Part shown: piece after piece, positions 16,501-24,167 of the stretch | Position numbering within the stretch: the stretch's first letter is position 1 | Layout: each line of letters begins with the position of its first letter | NCBI GenBank assembly: GCA_964352615.1 | Contig: CAYGSG010000003.1 | Location: 1 to 64,000, forward strand | Reading direction: 5' to 3' | Length of the DNA: 64,000 bases | From: OFTM382 sp964352615 | GTDB lineage: Bacteria > Planctomycetota > Phycisphaerae > Phycisphaerales > UBA1924 | The notes under the pieces: model-generated | The model's database searches: none | The model's input: only the letters and a program-made list of their open reading frames with translations | Told to the model about the DNA's origin: nothing | Program-made: the position numbers and the translations under genes

Positions 16501-18141
16501 CGGATGCTGATCGACAAGACGCTGGGCGACTTGCTCATGGGTCGCGGCAACTTCGAGGGAGCCAATGAGTCGTACACGCGTATCCGCGATGCGCGCGACA
16601 ATGCTGACGGCGGCATATGGGAGCAGCGTCGCATCGAAACGCTCATCCGCCTCAACAGGCTGGAAGAAGCGGTCGACGCCATCGCGGCTCTGCCTGCGGA
16701 TCAACGCACGTTGAACACAAGGCTTCTCGAAGCCGACCTGACCATTCGTCAGGGCGACTACCCCAAGGCGCGTGGGCTGCTCGACACGATCGTCGCCGAG
16801 AACCCAGAGAACGCCCTCGTGTATGTCAAACGCGCTGAAGCGATGAGCGATAGCCCCGAACTCGAACGCGATCGGCTGCTCGACCTCAACAAGGCCATCG
16901 AGCTTCAGCCCGGCTTCTGGCAGGCGTACCGCGCTCGATCTGCTGTATTCGCCTCGATGCAGCGTACGGACGAGGCGATCAACGACCTTCGCAGAGCCAT
17001 CGAGCTCAATCCTTCGCTCGATGCGGTCAGGCTGAACCTCGTTGAGTACCTGGTCACGCAGGGTCGGACGAATGACGCGCTCGAAATCGCACGCGAGGCG
17101 CTCGCGCTCAAGCCACGCGACACGGACCTGCGTGACCGACTCGGCCTGGTGTTTGCCCAGGGCGACCGCCGGCGCGAAGCCACGCAGATGTACCGCGCAG
17201 CGCTGGAACTCGATCCGACGCCAGCGCGGGCGATCCGCGTGCTTGACCTGCTGCTGACCGAGAAGCCGCCACGGACCGTTGAGGCAGAGAACCTGCTCGC
17301 CCTGCCCATCATGACCTCGCTCATCGAAGAAGACGGCGGGCTGAGGCTCATGCGGGCCCGCGTCTACTACCTCCAGGGCCGATCGGACGCGGCCCTCCGC
17401 GAATCGGTCGAGGCATACCGCGCCATGAGACCCATCGCCCGCGACATGCTCGTGTGGTTCAACTTCGTCGAGACGATGATCGAGGATCGGGCGGGCACGC
17501 TTGAGTTCCTCGATCGATTCGAGGCCGAGCCCGGCACCCAGCAGTGGGCCAGGCTGTTCCGCGGGATTCTGCTGATGAGCGGCGAGGACACCAGGCCCGA
17601 CGGGATCGGCCTGCTCGAACAGCACGCTGAGTCCACTAACGATTCCGAGGTCGCGTTTACCGCGTGGCGATCGTTGGGAGCTCGAAGCTACGAGGACGGG
17701 AACTTCCCCAAGGCCATCGAGTACTGGAACCGAGCGATCGAGAAGCGCCCCAATGACACCACCGTGCTCAACAACATCGCGTACACCTACAGCGCCCGGC
17801 TGGACGACCCCGCTCGAGCGGTGCCTATGGCGGTCCGGGCGGCAAAGCTTGCGCCTAACGACTCGGACGTGCTTCACACGCTGGGCGTGAGCCTGCTCCG
17901 CAGCGGAAAGGCTCAGGAGGCCCTGGAGCCCCTGAACCGGGCCCGGATGGCGGCTCAGACGCCCCTGAATTGGGTGACGGCATCCGTCCATTACGCCGAG
18001 GCGCTCAACACGGTCGAGCAGGCCGCAGCAGCTAAAGAAGTTATCGAAGCGATCCAAAGCAGAATGGACGACCCGAGCGCACTGAACGATGTACTGCGTG
18101 AGGACTATCTCCGTCTGCGGGCAGCGCTGGGCATGAACTGA
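13561..18141 (+). CDS. Giant TPR-repeat protein of the exosortase/EPS operon
   Basis: A 1526-residue protein with an N-terminal membrane anchor (about residues 6-31, IKFVVILSAVLIVISAGVAF), followed almost entirely by helical TPR-like repeats. Clear units include HIRLGDTAMAAGDYRVAASH, GLWRLLGLMHSAIGQHTDAL, AYNRALDIQPNIPAVINAKI, ALELDPTPARAIRVLDLLLT and YWNRAIEKRPNDTTVLNNIA. Exosortase/EPS loci of Proteobacteria carry a large TPR lipoprotein (PrsT) in the same position; this is a functional analogue by context, larger and anchored by a helix rather than a lipid. It probably scaffolds the export or sorting machinery on the outer face of the inner membrane. It starts 33 nt after EpsI. Confidence 0.85.
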   Translation: MANRVNIKFVVILSAVLIVISAGVAFLAIKVVSKSAEDHIRLGDTAMAAGDYRVAASHYSKAVADDQTNKTYLRKWVDALELNVPANDQLLNEKFFNDLVPAYRQLANADADDPIDQLEFLNLQLDILEHSGGYSVQSFSQLTGFAGTYIEHHQRTRPDDRSWWPLRRFNAIATSMAATSNTAPPITAVEAAIEDATAALEANPDDDRAALAMYDLLTYRSGELRRQQLPGAIEAEEAIESFVASTIDRTTPGSNARMSAETTRLFNRIRKLLESLKQTMTSERAVIAMGQQVSELTPSLDALFDRIGEANEAPSNRLVLRLMDVERSIAPRDRLRRSSAVIERAVQDRPGDVVLLMQRARLETMIGDSQAAISTYELIRTFELEAINLESVLRKEYRSQSLYSLAELNYALAVASDDESDRAAYLVEVKRVRDQLAQQVSSNSPQLQLIDARIALTEGKTVEAQAMLDRLNRQTQYTYEEGLWLAGASAAQNRQPGLAIQRFRQLVEMQPKAVRYRQALAEMEIEVGNMSEGLAQLRIALEIDPTNPDLRTNVQRLETAQGLRTADDPIDAALIEAKRLSDGSNEFVGDTKAGTARLERAVEEHGADPRLISNLARQYVLSGNIEQAQAIAKAGLDANPENEDILLLSEAVQSGSRVQVIEYFLDQLEGDPGELAVAKWLTFQGLNEPEAAEKWLGVATELAPDNASVLEARMLRAIQTEDFDLADTVTARAIQANADGAGGATYVARVQRARGNTPAAIDTLDTATSRFPNNAGLWRLLGLMHSAIGQHTDALEAYNRALDIQPNIPAVINAKIRAMLSLGQTQAALQFKRNQEHLARSNEEFVQLHLLLEGEYGDVGLARSQRAQRASINPADLVNRAQLAGLLIRDGQFSQAAAIIDDLEDEVDDPRSLTTLRATLRAEQGDFEAARSIFAREIAASQPDERADSYIRLYSFLNERGRTTEALNTLVQALPWQKPGRMLIDKTLGDLLMGRGNFEGANESYTRIRDARDNADGGIWEQRRIETLIRLNRLEEAVDAIAALPADQRTLNTRLLEADLTIRQGDYPKARGLLDTIVAENPENALVYVKRAEAMSDSPELERDRLLDLNKAIELQPGFWQAYRARSAVFASMQRTDEAINDLRRAIELNPSLDAVRLNLVEYLVTQGRTNDALEIAREALALKPRDTDLRDRLGLVFAQGDRRREATQMYRAALELDPTPARAIRVLDLLLTEKPPRTVEAENLLALPIMTSLIEEDGGLRLMRARVYYLQGRSDAALRESVEAYRAMRPIARDMLVWFNFVETMIEDRAGTLEFLDRFEAEPGTQQWARLFRGILLMSGEDTRPDGIGLLEQHAESTNDSEVAFTAWRSLGARSYEDGNFPKAIEYWNRAIEKRPNDTTVLNNIAYTYSARLDDPARAVPMAVRAAKLAPNDSDVLHTLGVSLLRSGKAQEALEPLNRARMAAQTPLNWVTASVHYAEALNTVEQAAAAKEVIEAIQSRMDDPSALNDVLREDYLRLRAALGMN

Positions 18142-18196
18142 ACCTATTTACTCGGGCCCCAGTCGTATCGCCTAACTGGCACCGAATGAGAACACC

Positions 18197-20413
18197 ATGA
18201 CGACCACCAACTCACCCAGTTCGCAACCCGCGCCCGCGACCCGCGCGACCCAGCCTTCAGGTCCCGCCAGCGCTTCGCCCGGGCTCCCGCCCATCGATCC
18301 AGTCAAGATCATCCTCAAGTACCTGCCGCTGCTGATCGCGGTGGGTGTGATCAGTGTCGCCCTCGGTGTCGGCGTGTTCATCACATGGCGCAAGTTCGAG
18401 CCAGTTTACCGTTCGTCGGTTGTGTTCGAGGCCCAGGGTGTGCGCACGTCTACCACGCAGACAGCCGCCCGAGAGGATGACAAGGAACTCGATCGCTTCA
18501 TGAACTCGCAGGCCGCGGACATGGCGTCACGGCAGGTGGTCGATGCCGTCATCAACAACCCACGGACCCGCATCGAAGCCCCAGTCTGGGCGGCCCAGTT
18601 CTCGGAGAATGGCTCGTTTGATCTTAGCAAGGCCCGTAAGGACCTTACCGGTCGGATCTCCGCTGGCGTTCTCGCCCGTACCAAGTACATCACGCTTAAC
18701 GTGGATTACAGCGAGCCCGTTGATGCCTTTGTGCTCGCCGGCCTCGTACGCGAAGAGTACATCAAGAGCCTCAAGAATCGCACGGATCGATCTGCGTACA
18801 ACCAGCGCGATGACCTGGCCCAGCGGCTCACCGAACTCAACCAGCAGGAGGAGAATCTGAAGCGCCGCCGAGACGACCTTCTTTCTTCGAATGACATCGA
18901 CGACCTTCAGACCAACACCAGCGCCTCGCAACGAATCATCGAAACATCTCAGAACCAAATCACTCGGATTCGTATGGTGATAGAGGATTCAGAGAGCAGA
19001 CTGGGACAGTATCGCGCTCAGCTCGACGCTTCGCCCGGCGGCATCGCATACCCGGACTCCCTCCGCAGCGAAGTCGAGAGCGACCCAGAGCTCCGCAACA
19101 TCCGACAGACCATCACCGGCCTCGAAGCCGAATTGGGTGCCTTGCGTCAAGCCGGGCTCGGTCCCAACCACCGCACGTTCAAAGCGATCGAGTCTCGAAT
19201 TGACTCCTGGAATCAGGAGCTCGAGAGCAAACGCCAGGAACTCCTTCGTTCGCGCTTCGACGGACTGGTCGATGCCATCGACCTGCAGTTGGAGGGGTAT
19301 CGGGCGCAGGAGTCCGACCTGCTCAAGGCCATCGAAGCCGCTCAGAGTCGCAAGGCCGAGATGACACGGATTATCTCGCAGGTCCGCGACCTGAACGAAG
19401 AAATCGGGCTCACTGCTCAGAGCAAGAACACCATGCGCAATAGCCTCGAAGAGTACCGACTGTTGATCGGACTCGATGACGCGGCACGCATCACTGTCGT
19501 CCAACCCCAGCAGCTACCCGACTCCATGCACTCGCCCAAGCCGCTGGTCGTGGTGCCCGCGACGATGGTCGTGCTGCTCGGGCTCACCACCGGCCTGATC
19601 TTCCTGCGTGAGGTCCTCGACCAGCGCGTCAAGGGGCCATCGGACATCACCTCGATGCAACGCATGCGGCTGGTGGGCGTCATCCCCGATGCCGACGAGG
19701 ACCCCGAGAAGCACGAGAACCTCGCGCTGGCCTACCACAACAAGGACAAGAGCGTGCTGGCCGAGAGCTTCCGCCAGACGCGTGCCTCGCTGGCTCGTCG
19801 CATGAACGCCGCGGGTCACCGCAGCATCGCCATCGTCCCCGCCATGCCCGGCTCAGGAGCGACGACCATCGCCACCAACCTGGCCGCGTGCTGCGCCAAG
19901 TCGGACATGAAGGTCGTGCTCATCGATGCGAACTTCCGCAAGCCCAGACTGCAATCCATCTTCGGGCTCGCCGAGGGTCCGGGGCTGGGCGACGTCCTCG
20001 CCGACCCGTCCATGGGCATCGAGGCCGCGATGCAGGCAACAAACATCCCCAACCTCAGCATCATCACCGCGGGCTCTGCGAGCAACAGGTCCAGCGAGCG
20101 CCTTTCGACCACGGCGTTTGGCGACCTCATCGCCAGCGCGACCGCCATCGCGGATCTGGTCATCGTCGACACACCCCCCGGCGTAGTCTCGGGCGACGGC
20201 CGGGCCATCGCAAACCGCGTGGACTCGAGCATGCTCGTGGTCCGGGCGATGAGCGAGAGCCGGGGTCTTGTCAGCCGACTCCGCAACGAGTTCAGCGATT
20301 GCCGGGGCGAATTCCTTGGCGTGCTCGTCAACGGGGTCAAGGCCGCCGCCGGCGGGTACCTCAAGCGTAACATCGAGGCAACGCACAAGTACGCCCACTC
20401 CTCAGAGGCCTGA
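18197..20413 (+). CDS. Wzc-like polysaccharide co-polymerase with degenerate tyrosine-kinase domain
   Basis: A 738-residue protein. A Pro/Ala-rich N-terminus leads to TM1 (LPLLIAVGVISVALGVGVFI), a Wzz/GNVR-type region with coiled coils (about residues 75-430), TM2 (PLVVVPATMVVLLGLTTGLIF) and a C-terminal CpsD/CapB-like ATPase fold. The P-loop reads GSGATT at residues 552-557: the invariant Lys is Ala555. The Walker A' motif reads VLIDANFR, with Asn for the second Asp. Walker B is intact (LVIVDTPPG). The usual C-terminal tyrosine cluster is missing; only two Tyr remain near the end. It probably controls chain length and export as a scaffold, without normal autokinase activity. It lies between the TPR gene and the epimerase. 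Confidence 0.88.
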   Translation: MTTTNSPSSQPAPATRATQPSGPASASPGLPPIDPVKIILKYLPLLIAVGVISVALGVGVFITWRKFEPVYRSSVVFEAQGVRTSTTQTAAREDDKELDRFMNSQAADMASRQVVDAVINNPRTRIEAPVWAAQFSENGSFDLSKARKDLTGRISAGVLARTKYITLNVDYSEPVDAFVLAGLVREEYIKSLKNRTDRSAYNQRDDLAQRLTELNQQEENLKRRRDDLLSSNDIDDLQTNTSASQRIIETSQNQITRIRMVIEDSESRLGQYRAQLDASPGGIAYPDSLRSEVESDPELRNIRQTITGLEAELGALRQAGLGPNHRTFKAIESRIDSWNQELESKRQELLRSRFDGLVDAIDLQLEGYRAQESDLLKAIEAAQSRKAEMTRIISQVRDLNEEIGLTAQSKNTMRNSLEEYRLLIGLDDAARITVVQPQQLPDSMHSPKPLVVVPATMVVLLGLTTGLIFLREVLDQRVKGPSDITSMQRMRLVGVIPDADEDPEKHENLALAYHNKDKSVLAESFRQTRASLARRMNAAGHRSIAIVPAMPGSGATTIATNLAACCAKSDMKVVLIDANFRKPRLQSIFGLAEGPGLGDVLADPSMGIEAAMQATNIPNLSIITAGSASNRSSERLSTTAFGDLIASATAIADLVIVDTPPGVVSGDGRAIANRVDSSMLVVRAMSESRGLVSRLRNEFSDCRGEFLGVLVNGVKAAAGGYLKRNIEATHKYAHSSEA

Positions 20414-20419
20414 TGCATC

Positions 20420-21418
20420 TTGCCAGACTCCGGTGCCAACCGCAGACACTCGCTCGTCACGGGCGGCGCCGGATTCATCGGCTCGCACCTTGTTGAGCGG
20501 CTGCTCGCGCGGGGAGACCGCGTCACCATTGTCGATGACCTCTCTACAGGCCCGCGTGACAACCTTGAATCGTGCGCACAGGCCAGGTTCATCGAGGCCG
20601 ATGTCAGGGATGCGCTGCCCGTGCTCAAAGCGGAGCGCGAAACGTTCGACGAGATCTACCACCTCGCCGCGGCTGTCGGCGTGCAACTCGTGCTCGACGA
20701 TCCCGCTGCGGCCATCGAAGTCAACGTAGGCCGAACCTCCGATGTCCTCCGCTTCGCCATCGATCAGCCCAACGCCCCCCGCGTGCTCATCGCATCGAGT
20801 TCCGAGGCCTACGGCAAGGGCGCTCGCACCCCATTCCACGAGGACGACGACGTGGTCTTTGGCCCCACCAGCATCGCCCGCTGGTCGTACGGCTATTCCA
20901 AAGCACTCGACGAATTCCTCGCGATCGCGCTCCACCAGTCCAAAGACCTGCACGCGGTGGTCGCACGGTTCTTCAACACCGTCGGTCCCCGGCAGATCGG
21001 TTCCTACGGCATGGTGCTGCCGAGATTTGTGCAGGCAGCCATCGCCGGCGAGCCACTCAGGGTCTTTGGCGATGGCTCCCAGTCACGCTGCTTCTGCGAT
21101 GTCCGCGACGTAGCCAGCGCGTTGCCCAGCCTGATCGCAGCACCCGGCGCGGCGGGCCGAGTGTTCAACGTTGGCTCTGACCGCGAGATCTCCATCCTCG
21201 AACTCGCAGAGTTGGTGATCCGGGTGACCGAGAGCAAGTCCAAAATCGAAACAGTCTCGTTCGAGCAGGCCTTTGGGCCGGGCTTTGAGGACCTGCCCCG
21301 TCGGGTGCCCGACCTCGGCCGGCTCCGCGAGGCGATCGGCTTTGCGCCATCGATCTCGCTGGAGCAGACGGTCGCCGATGTCGCGCAGTGCTGCGCCGCC
21401 GGGGGCCTGGCGCCGTGA
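20420..21418 (+). CDS. NAD-dependent epimerase/dehydratase (extended SDR, nucleotide-sugar type)
   Basis: A 332-residue extended short-chain dehydrogenase. The Rossmann motif TGGAGFIGSH is at the N-terminus, with IVDDLSTG as the second strand, YHLAAAVGVQ, the SSSEAYG serine region and the catalytic YGYSK. The fold is that of UDP-glucuronate decarboxylases, UDP-glucose epimerases and dTDP-glucose dehydratases. The substrate cannot be assigned, but it should supply a sugar nucleotide for the polysaccharide. The only in-frame start close to the motif is TTG at 20420, 6 nt after the Wzc-like stop; the ATG at 20413 is in another frame. The stop overlaps the next gene as GTGA. Confidence 0.88.
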   Translation: MPDSGANRRHSLVTGGAGFIGSHLVERLLARGDRVTIVDDLSTGPRDNLESCAQARFIEADVRDALPVLKAERETFDEIYHLAAAVGVQLVLDDPAAAIEVNVGRTSDVLRFAIDQPNAPRVLIASSSEAYGKGARTPFHEDDDVVFGPTSIARWSYGYSKALDEFLAIALHQSKDLHAVVARFFNTVGPRQIGSYGMVLPRFVQAAIAGEPLRVFGDGSQSRCFCDVRDVASALPSLIAAPGAAGRVFNVGSDREISILELAELVIRVTESKSKIETVSFEQAFGPGFEDLPRRVPDLGRLREAIGFAPSISLEQTVADVAQCCAAGGLAP

Positions 21419-22803
21419 ACCAGGACCTCGCTCAAGAACTGTTCGATGCAGCGCCCTCGCCAGCTTTCGCCGAGGATGTGGTCACTCGGCTCGAGTACTT
21501 CCATGCCTACATCGGCGTGCTCGCCGTCGCGTTCATCATCGCCCTCGTGACCACGCCGATCATGCGGTGGCTGGCGGTATCCAACGGCATCGTCGATCGG
21601 CCCGACCCACGCAAGGTGCATCGCACGCCCGTCGCGTACCTCGGCGGGGTTGCGGTGTTCATGGGCATCGTCGGAGGCATCGCGTACAGCTACGTCGCGA
21701 CGATCTACCCGGGACTCGGTCTCATCGATTTCTCGATCTCCCACGGCTCAACGCTGATCCCCGAAGCCGTGCCCATCTCCGTGCTGCTCGGCATGACGGT
21801 CATCATGCTGCTGGGCCTGATCGATGACGTCGTCGGGATCGAACCGAGGCTTAAGATCGCGGGCCAGCTCTTTGCCGCTGCGGCGCTTGCGGTGCAAGAC
21901 GTTGGCGTCAAGGTCGCCGCGGGCGTGGTCCTCCCGCTGGCTGATTGGGTCGGCATCCCAACCATCGAGGTCGCAGGGCAGGAAACCATCGGGATGGTGC
22001 TCGATCTCGGCCGCGAGTGGCCCGTGCTCGGCTCCGTGCTAACCGTTGACGTGATCTACTGGATGGGCACCGCGATCATCGCGATGGGTGTGCTCGGCGC
22101 GTGCAACGCCTCCAACCTCATCGATGGACTCGACGGGCTGCTCACGGGCGTCACCGGCATCTGTGTCGCGGGCCTGCTCGTGGTCGCGTTGGGCATGGCC
22201 GTGCTCGAAGACGGCCCCCGCGACGGCCAACGCATCGTCGTGTGCATGGCGGTGCTCGGGGCCTGCCTCGGGTTCCTCCCCCACAACTTTAACCCGGCGA
22301 GCATCTTCCTTGGCGACTGCGGCTCCATGCTGCTCGGATTTATCACCATCGTCATCATCCTCAGCCTCGGCGATACCGGCAAGACCGCGCTCGTCATTGC
22401 GGGCATGACCATGTACGCCGTGCCCATGATCGACACCGTGCTCGCGATCGTCCGCCGAAAGCTCGCGGGCAAGCGCATGTCCGACGCAGACTCCGACCAC
22501 CTGCACCACATGCTCAAACGCTCGCTGGGTGTGAAGGGCGCGGTGCTCAGCCTCTACGGCATTGGTATAGCGTTCGCCGTCATCGGCATCCTGATGACCT
22601 TCGGCCGGGCACGCATCACCTACGTCTTTGCGGTCGTGTTCGTTTCATACATCGGGGTCACCGCGATCAAGCTCGCCCGTAAACGCCAGCGAGAACTCGC
22701 CGAGATCAGCCCGTCGCCCGCGCCGGTCCCGGCTCCCAATCGGGATTCGAGCAACGCTCCCGCCCCAGTTGCCAGGCCCGACGCAACAACCGAAGTAGGC
22801 TGA
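21415..22803 (+). CDS. WecA/MraY-family undecaprenyl-phosphate glycosyl-1-phosphate transferase
   Basis: A 462-residue polytopic membrane enzyme that would start glycan assembly by moving a sugar-1-phosphate from a UDP-sugar to undecaprenyl phosphate. Motifs in order: DRPDPRKVHRTPVAYLGG, the aspartate pair in LIDDVVGIEPRLKIAGQ, NASNLIDGLDGL, FLGDCGSMLLGF and DSDHLHHMLKRSLG (the His-rich cytoplasmic loop of WecA-type enzymes). The C-terminus is a Pro/Ala-rich tail. The start was set at GTG 21415, which overlaps the epimerase stop by 4 nt; an upstream GTG at 21388 is possible. It is the likely initiating transferase of the operon, although it contributes no chain-extending glycosyltransferase and none is encoded here. 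Confidence 0.92.
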   Translation: MNQDLAQELFDAAPSPAFAEDVVTRLEYFHAYIGVLAVAFIIALVTTPIMRWLAVSNGIVDRPDPRKVHRTPVAYLGGVAVFMGIVGGIAYSYVATIYPGLGLIDFSISHGSTLIPEAVPISVLLGMTVIMLLGLIDDVVGIEPRLKIAGQLFAAAALAVQDVGVKVAAGVVLPLADWVGIPTIEVAGQETIGMVLDLGREWPVLGSVLTVDVIYWMGTAIIAMGVLGACNASNLIDGLDGLLTGVTGICVAGLLVVALGMAVLEDGPRDGQRIVVCMAVLGACLGFLPHNFNPASIFLGDCGSMLLGFITIVIILSLGDTGKTALVIAGMTMYAVPMIDTVLAIVRRKLAGKRMSDADSDHLHHMLKRSLGVKGAVLSLYGIGIAFAVIGILMTFGRARITYVFAVVFVSYIGVTAIKLARKRQRELAEISPSPAPVPAPNRDSSNAPAPVARPDATTEVG

Positions 22804-22887
22804 TCGCCCCCGTAACCCGCCGCCGCAGCGCCGCTTGGGGCTCCGTGTTGGGCTCTGAGTGGCCCCGTTGGCCCGCCGCCGCCTCGG

Positions 22888-22893
22888 TATACT
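22888..22893 (+). promoter_or_regulatory. Putative leaderless -10 box (TATACT) for the parA operon
   Basis: TATACT ends exactly 6 nt before the ATG at 22900, in an otherwise very GC-rich 96-nt gap. The -35 region is poor. Confidence 0.5.
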
Positions 22894-22899
22894 CCGCTC

Positions 22900-23796
22900 A
22901 TGGAGAAGACCCCCACAGCACGGACGCTGGCGCTGATGAACCAAAAGGGCGGCGTGGGCAAGACCACCACCGCGGTCAACCTCGCCGCAGGCCTCGCCCG
23001 GCTGGGCCAGCGAACCCTGCTGATCGACCTCGACCCACAGGCCCACGCCTCGCTCCACCTCGGCATCGAGCCCGATGAGAACCAGCCGAGCGTGTACGAC
23101 GTGCTGATGGACCCCTCGCTCGATCCGTCAACCGCGATCAGAAACTCGGGCGAACGGCTCGATGTGCTCGCCGCCGAGACCGATCTCGCCGCCGCAGAGA
23201 GCGAACTCGCCCCCCTCGCCGACCGCACCAGCCGCCTGGGCAACGCCATCGGCAAGCTGGCGCACCGCTACGACGCGGTGCTCATCGACTGCCCACCCTC
23301 GCTGGGCCTGCTCACCATCAACGCGCTCGCGTGCGCGCACCAGGTGCTCATCCCGATGCAGGCTCACTTTCTTGCGCTCCACGGCGTGGGCAAACTGCTG
23401 GAAACCGTCAAGATGCTCAGCGGTTCGGTCAACCCCGAGCTGCGCGTGATGGGCATCGTGCTGTGCGCCTACGACGCGCAGGCCTCGCATACTCGAGAAG
23501 TGGTCGCCGACCTCGACGATTTCCTCAGCAGCGCCGCAGGCACCGGCGAGCCGTGGGACGGCGCCCGCGTGCTCCAGCCCGCGGTCAGGCGGAACATCAA
23601 GCTCGCCGAGTGCCCGAGCTTCGGACAGACCATCTTTGAATACGCGCCCGGTGCGCCCGGTGCTGAGGACTACGAGGCGTTGGCCCGCTCGGTGCTCACA
23701 AGGCTTGCGCCAAGCTCCGCTCAAGCGCCTTCAGAACCGCTCGACGCCGAGATCCACGTCAAGCCCCGCGCCCAGCCAGTTGAGCACCTGCCATGA
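22900..23796 (+). CDS. ParA/Soj-family ATPase
   Basis: A 298-residue deviant-Walker ATPase. The P-loop MNQKGGVGKTTT has both signature lysines (Lys16, Lys21). LLIDLDPQAHASLHLG is the A' region and AVLIDCPPSLGLLTINAL is Walker B. The NIKLAECPSFGQTIFEYAP segment is typical of chromosomal Soj/ParA. No parB gene or parS-like site (TGTTTCACGTGAAACA type) was seen nearby, so it may be an orphan positioning ATPase or act with a remote ParB. It is the first of five genes overlapping by 1-4 nt, which ties it to VanZ-like and MurJ proteins of the envelope. Confidence 0.9.
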   Translation: MEKTPTARTLALMNQKGGVGKTTTAVNLAAGLARLGQRTLLIDLDPQAHASLHLGIEPDENQPSVYDVLMDPSLDPSTAIRNSGERLDVLAAETDLAAAESELAPLADRTSRLGNAIGKLAHRYDAVLIDCPPSLGLLTINALACAHQVLIPMQAHFLALHGVGKLLETVKMLSGSVNPELRVMGIVLCAYDAQASHTREVVADLDDFLSSAAGTGEPWDGARVLQPAVRRNIKLAECPSFGQTIFEYAPGAPGAEDYEALARSVLTRLAPSSAQAPSEPLDAEIHVKPRAQPVEHLP

Positions 23797-24167
23797 AGCT
23801 GGCAAGGCTCGCCCTCGGGCTCTACCTCGCGACCCTGCTCACCGCGACGCACTGGCCCAAGCTCAACGTCAACCCTGAGAGCGGTCTGCGGCTCGATCTG
23901 CTCATCCACTGCGGAGCGTTCGGCGTGCTGACCGTGCTGCTCGCGCTGGCCCGCGTGTTTGATAAAGGCTGGCTGACCGGTCGCAACATCGCTCTCAGTG
24001 GCCTGGCCGCCACAGCCATCGCGGGCTTCGATGAACTCACCCAGACGCTGGAGCCCTTTGGCCGGGTGACCGACGTGGGCGATTACGCCGCCGACCTGGT
24101 GGGCATCGCGCTGGCGATGCTGGCCCTAGTGGCGCTGGCGAGGGTCAACGGTCGAAAGACTGGATGA
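23793..24167 (+). CDS. VanZ-like small membrane protein
   Basis: A 124-residue protein with four predicted helices. The pattern THWPKLNVNP...LLIHCGAFGVLTVLLA...GFDELTQTLEPFGRVTDVGDYAADLVGIALAM matches VanZ-like proteins, with the conserved acidic/Gln turn DELTQ and the Asp in GDYAADLVG. Function in the family is not well defined; VanZ itself gives low-level teicoplanin resistance. It overlaps parA and murJ by 4 nt each side. Confidence 0.85.
   Translation: MKLARLALGLYLATLLTATHWPKLNVNPESGLRLDLLIHCGAFGVLTVLLALARVFDKGWLTGRNIALSGLAATAIAGFDELTQTLEPFGRVTDVGDYAADLVGIALAMLALVALARVNGRKTG

Noticed and set aside
16405..18057. Minus-strand open frame of 550 codons opposite the TPR gene
   Set aside because: Shadow of the TPR frame; no recognisable motifs and composition typical of antisense GC-rich sequence.
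20413..20419. ATG at 20413 as start of the epimerase
   Set aside because: It is in a different frame from the epimerase; only TTG 20420 is in frame close to the Rossmann motif.
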